A stretch of DNA of 53,114 nt from Bacillota bacterium (GTDB lineage: Bacteria > Bacillota > Clostridia > Acetivibrionales > DTU013), in the NCBI GenBank assembly GCA_023411715.1, contig JAEYOM010000127.1:1-53114 (forward strand), written 5' to 3'. The notes below the pieces were generated by a model. The model was not told where the DNA came from. It ran no database searches and saw nothing but the letters and a program-made list of their open reading frames with translations. Position numbers and translations under genes: made by a program. Below, piece after piece: positions 50,963 through 53,114 of this stretch; position 1 is the stretch's first letter; each line of letters begins with the position of its first letter.

Positions 50963-51904
50963 ATGATTGATCAAGAACACAATGAACATCACGAACATCC
51001 AGATCACACCGGCCATCACCATGACCATGACATATCCAATGTCAGCAAAGGCAGGCTGCTTTTTGTCATTGCTTTCAATTTTATCATAACATTATCCGAG
51101 ATCATCGGAGGATTATTGTCGGGAAGCCTGTCTCTTGTTTCCGACGCGTTTCACAACCTAAGCGATACGGTTTCCATTATCCTAAGCTATGTGGCCATAA
51201 AGATAGCTGAAAAACCGAAGGATAAAAAGAGAACATACGGGTACAAGAGAGCCAATATATTGTCCGCCTTTATAAACTCCGCTTCCCTGACCGGTATTTC
51301 CGTATTTCTGACGGTTGAGGCAATCAGAAGGTTTGCCAGTCCCTCCCCTGTCGCGGGCAACATAGTCATCATCGTAGCGATCATAGGACTGTTCGGGAAC
51401 CTGTTCAGCATACTGCTGCTCAAAAAAGGCTCAAAGGAAAGCATGAATATCAAATCGTCATATCTGCACCTCCTCAGCGATACGCTGTCATCTGTCGTCG
51501 TAATCGCCTCAGGTATCCTGATCAGGTTTACAGGGGTATATTGGATCGATCCCGTCATGACTATCCTTATAAATGTTATAATCCTAAGATCCAGCTACTC
51601 AGTGCTGAAAGAAAGTATAAGCATATTCATGCAAAGCGCTCCGGTGGATATAGACATAGACGAGGTATGCTCGAGCCTCGACAGTATCGAAGGAGTGAAG
51701 GGAGTGCACCATATCCATGTTTGGAGGCTTGACGAGAACAACATCATGTTCGAAGGGCATGTTCAGACCGAAGATATGCCTGTCAGCCGGTCCGCAGAAA
51801 CAAGCGAAAGGATACAGCATATGCTGGAGGAAAAGTATAAAATTAACCACTCTATGATACAGTTCGAAAGTGTCGCATGCCAGGACAGTAGCTGCAGGAT
51901 CTGA
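50963..51904 (+). CDS. Cation diffusion facilitator (zinc-type) metal exporter
   Basis: From the ATG at 50963 the protein has 313 residues. The N-terminus is His-rich (EHHEHPDHTGHHHDHD). Six membrane segments follow, with the metal site HxxxD twice: SDAFHNLSDTVSI in segment 2 and LHLLSDTLSSVV in segment 5. A C-terminal cytoplasmic domain (about 210-300, SIEGVKGVHHIHVWRLDENN) is typical of CzcD/ZitB proteins. It exports zinc or a similar divalent metal against proton entry. AAGGAG lies 10 bases upstream of the chosen ATG; an earlier in-frame ATG at 50888 falls at the transcription start and is unlikely. An operator-like palindrome covers the promoter. Confidence 0.92.
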   Translation: MIDQEHNEHHEHPDHTGHHHDHDISNVSKGRLLFVIAFNFIITLSEIIGGLLSGSLSLVSDAFHNLSDTVSIILSYVAIKIAEKPKDKKRTYGYKRANILSAFINSASLTGISVFLTVEAIRRFASPSPVAGNIVIIVAIIGLFGNLFSILLLKKGSKESMNIKSSYLHLLSDTLSSVVVIASGILIRFTGVYWIDPVMTILINVIILRSSYSVLKESISIFMQSAPVDIDIDEVCSSLDSIEGVKGVHHIHVWRLDENNIMFEGHVQTEDMPVSRSAETSERIQHMLEEKYKINHSMIQFESVACQDSSCRI

Positions 51905-51954
51905 GGCGGAAACGTGCCGGATTCTCCCTGGCTACTCTGCGCGGTCTTTTAAAA

Positions 51955-53114
51955 TTACACAGCCTGATCTCTCCCAAATACATCTTCAAATCGAACAATA
52001 TCGTCTTCACCCAGATACTCTCCATTTTGGATTTCAATAATCTCAAGTATCTCATCCTCCAGATTCATAAGTCTGTGTTTTGTCTCCTTAGGAATATAAA
52101 TGCTCTCATTCTTTTTTATGCTGCGTACGTCATCCCCGCCAACTATTACACTGGCAATACCATTTATGACAACCCAGTGCTCACTTCGTTGATGATGCAG
52201 TTGTAGACTTAGTTTTTTTCCGGGAAATACAGAAATCTTTTTAACTTTATACCCGTATGCCTCTGAAATTACTTTATAAGTACCCCATGGCCTTTTTACC
52301 ATATTATGTTCGCTTATAACATTACGGTCTTTAAGTTTTTCACATAAAAGATTTACCTTCTGTGTATCCCCACGGCTTGCAACCATTATAACATCATCAG
52401 TCTCAACTACAAGAATATCCTTTAAACCAATGCCGGCAACCAGTCTTTCACTGGAAAACAGCATTGATCCCGCACAATCTATTGCTATACTATCACCATT
52501 CAATACATTGCCGTTGTTATCTTTCTCCAGGAACTCGTAAATTGAATCCCATGACCCGACGTCATTCCAATATATTTCCAGAGGAATTGTAACAACATTT
52601 ACCGATTTTTCAGCAATTGCATAGTCAATTGATATACTTTTTACATTGATAAAGTTCTTCATTACATCTATAAAGCTATTTTGAAAGACCTGAAAAAAAA
52701 TTGCAGGCTCGAAATTTTTCAACTCTTTAATAAAAGTTTTAATTGAAAAGCAAAACATACCTGAATTCCATAAATAACAACCTGCGTTTAAATAAGCTTT
52801 TGCAGTTTCAAAATCAGGTTTTTCAACAAAGGTTTCAACAATAAATGCGTTAATATCGTTTTGAGATATATCATTACACTTCCAGGATCGTCCACACTTA
52901 ATATATCCATATCCTGTTTCCGGCTTGTTAGGTTTAATACCAAGGGTCGCAATTTTACTATTTCGAGCAGCAATACAACATTTTTTTACAAGTTCAATAA
53001 ACTCATTTTTAGGCCTTATTATATGATCAGCGGTTCCGACAAATACTTCTTCATCCTCGCCGCATTTAAGGTTATCAATGATATATTTTATTGCCAAAGC
53101 AATTGCGGGGGCTG
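51955..53114 (-). CDS. Mannose-1-phosphate guanylyltransferase / mannose-6-phosphate isomerase type II (partial)
   Basis: The N-terminus lies beyond the window; about 386 residues are visible, beginning APAIALAIKYI. This is the GDP-mannose pyrophosphorylase core after the GxGxR motif: VFVGTADHIIRPKNEF, then YGYIKCGRSWK, CYLWNSGMFCF and VTIPLEIYWNDVGSWDSIYE. The C-terminal cupin (about 270-380) has KRPWGTYKVI, KKLSLQLHHQRSEHWVVING and YIPKETKHRLMN. The enzyme makes GDP-mannose for surface polysaccharide. It is AT-rich compared with its neighbours, which suggests recent arrival with a polysaccharide locus that continues to the right. Confidence 0.9.
   Translation of the reverse strand, partial: APAIALAIKYIIDNLKCGEDEEVFVGTADHIIRPKNEFIELVKKCCIAARNSKIATLGIKPNKPETGYGYIKCGRSWKCNDISQNDINAFIVETFVEKPDFETAKAYLNAGCYLWNSGMFCFSIKTFIKELKNFEPAIFFQVFQNSFIDVMKNFINVKSISIDYAIAEKSVNVVTIPLEIYWNDVGSWDSIYEFLEKDNNGNVLNGDSIAIDCAGSMLFSSERLVAGIGLKDILVVETDDVIMVASRGDTQKVNLLCEKLKDRNVISEHNMVKRPWGTYKVISEAYGYKVKKISVFPGKKLSLQLHHQRSEHWVVINGIASVIVGGDDVRSIKKNESIYIPKETKHRLMNLEDEILEIIEIQNGEYLGEDDIVRFEDVFGRDQAV

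Noticed and set aside
50604..50963. Minus-strand ORF of 119 codons across foldback copy C
   Set aside because: Copies A and B have stops and a one-base shift in the same frame, so the repeat conserves fold, not protein.

Overview
The window reads as chromosomal DNA of a spore-forming, Gram-positive member of the Clostridia, most like the cellulolytic Ruminiclostridium/Acetivibrio group. The evidence is gene content and order: spoIIE, spoVT and spoVG, a SigI/RsgI sigma/anti-sigma pair next to a secreted carbohydrate-binding protein, purR-spoVG-glmU-prs-pth-mfd-prsA-spoVT in the Firmicute order, mazG-like-gdpP-rplI-dnaB-tilS-hpt-ftsH, and rpsF-ssb-rpsR. The genus is inferred from memory of gene order; no search was run. 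Most genes lie on the minus strand.

Layout. 1-1385 is an AT-rich scar: the end of an IS21-family element inside a broken M16 peptidase gene, an IS3-family orfA remnant and unrecognised fragments. 1386-4072 holds recD2 and a small membrane protein. 4489-9362 is a plus-strand accessory run: HD-GYP phosphodiesterase, GyrI-like protein, MFS transporter, carbon-nitrogen hydrolase, methyltransferase. 9363-9814 has no recognised gene but holds a small ORF with a strong ribosome site and tandem repeats. 9883-19567 is metK with its SAM-I riboswitch, then (in transcription order from the right) mazG-like-gdpP-rplI-dnaB-tilS-hpt-ftsH. pheA follows, then an orphan structured RNA candidate (20821-21003, plus strand), then an island of secreted or membrane proteins of unknown role (21064-24977), one of them frameshifted.

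25175-29354 carries rpsF-ssb-rpsR, a tail-anchored protein and spoIIE. 29707-33583 is the sigI-rsgI pair and a secreted CBM32-like protein. 34140-43546 is the purR-to-spoVT block, in which the GlmU homologue lacks its acetyltransferase half. 43934-46479 has murC (TTG start, repeated leader), fabZ and a YfbR-like HD nucleotidase. 46820-50561 encodes a heterodimeric ABC exporter with a 15-nt minisatellite in one linker. 50963-51904 is a CDF metal exporter behind a consensus promoter and an ArsR/SmtB-like operator. The window ends inside a manC-type gene.

The most unusual signal is a family of three ~220-nt foldback repeats (33806-34031, 39661-39885, and reversed at 50573-50791). Their outer arms differ in sequence from copy to copy but remain self-complementary, and two internal hairpins show compensatory base changes. 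Second is the orphan structured RNA with its own -10 element and intrinsic terminator. Regulatory sites readable from sequence include a SigH-type promoter at spoVG, a Spo0A-like promoter with a 21-nt spacer at spoIIE, a four-copy palindrome array upstream of rpsF, and an operator-like palindrome over the exporter promoter.
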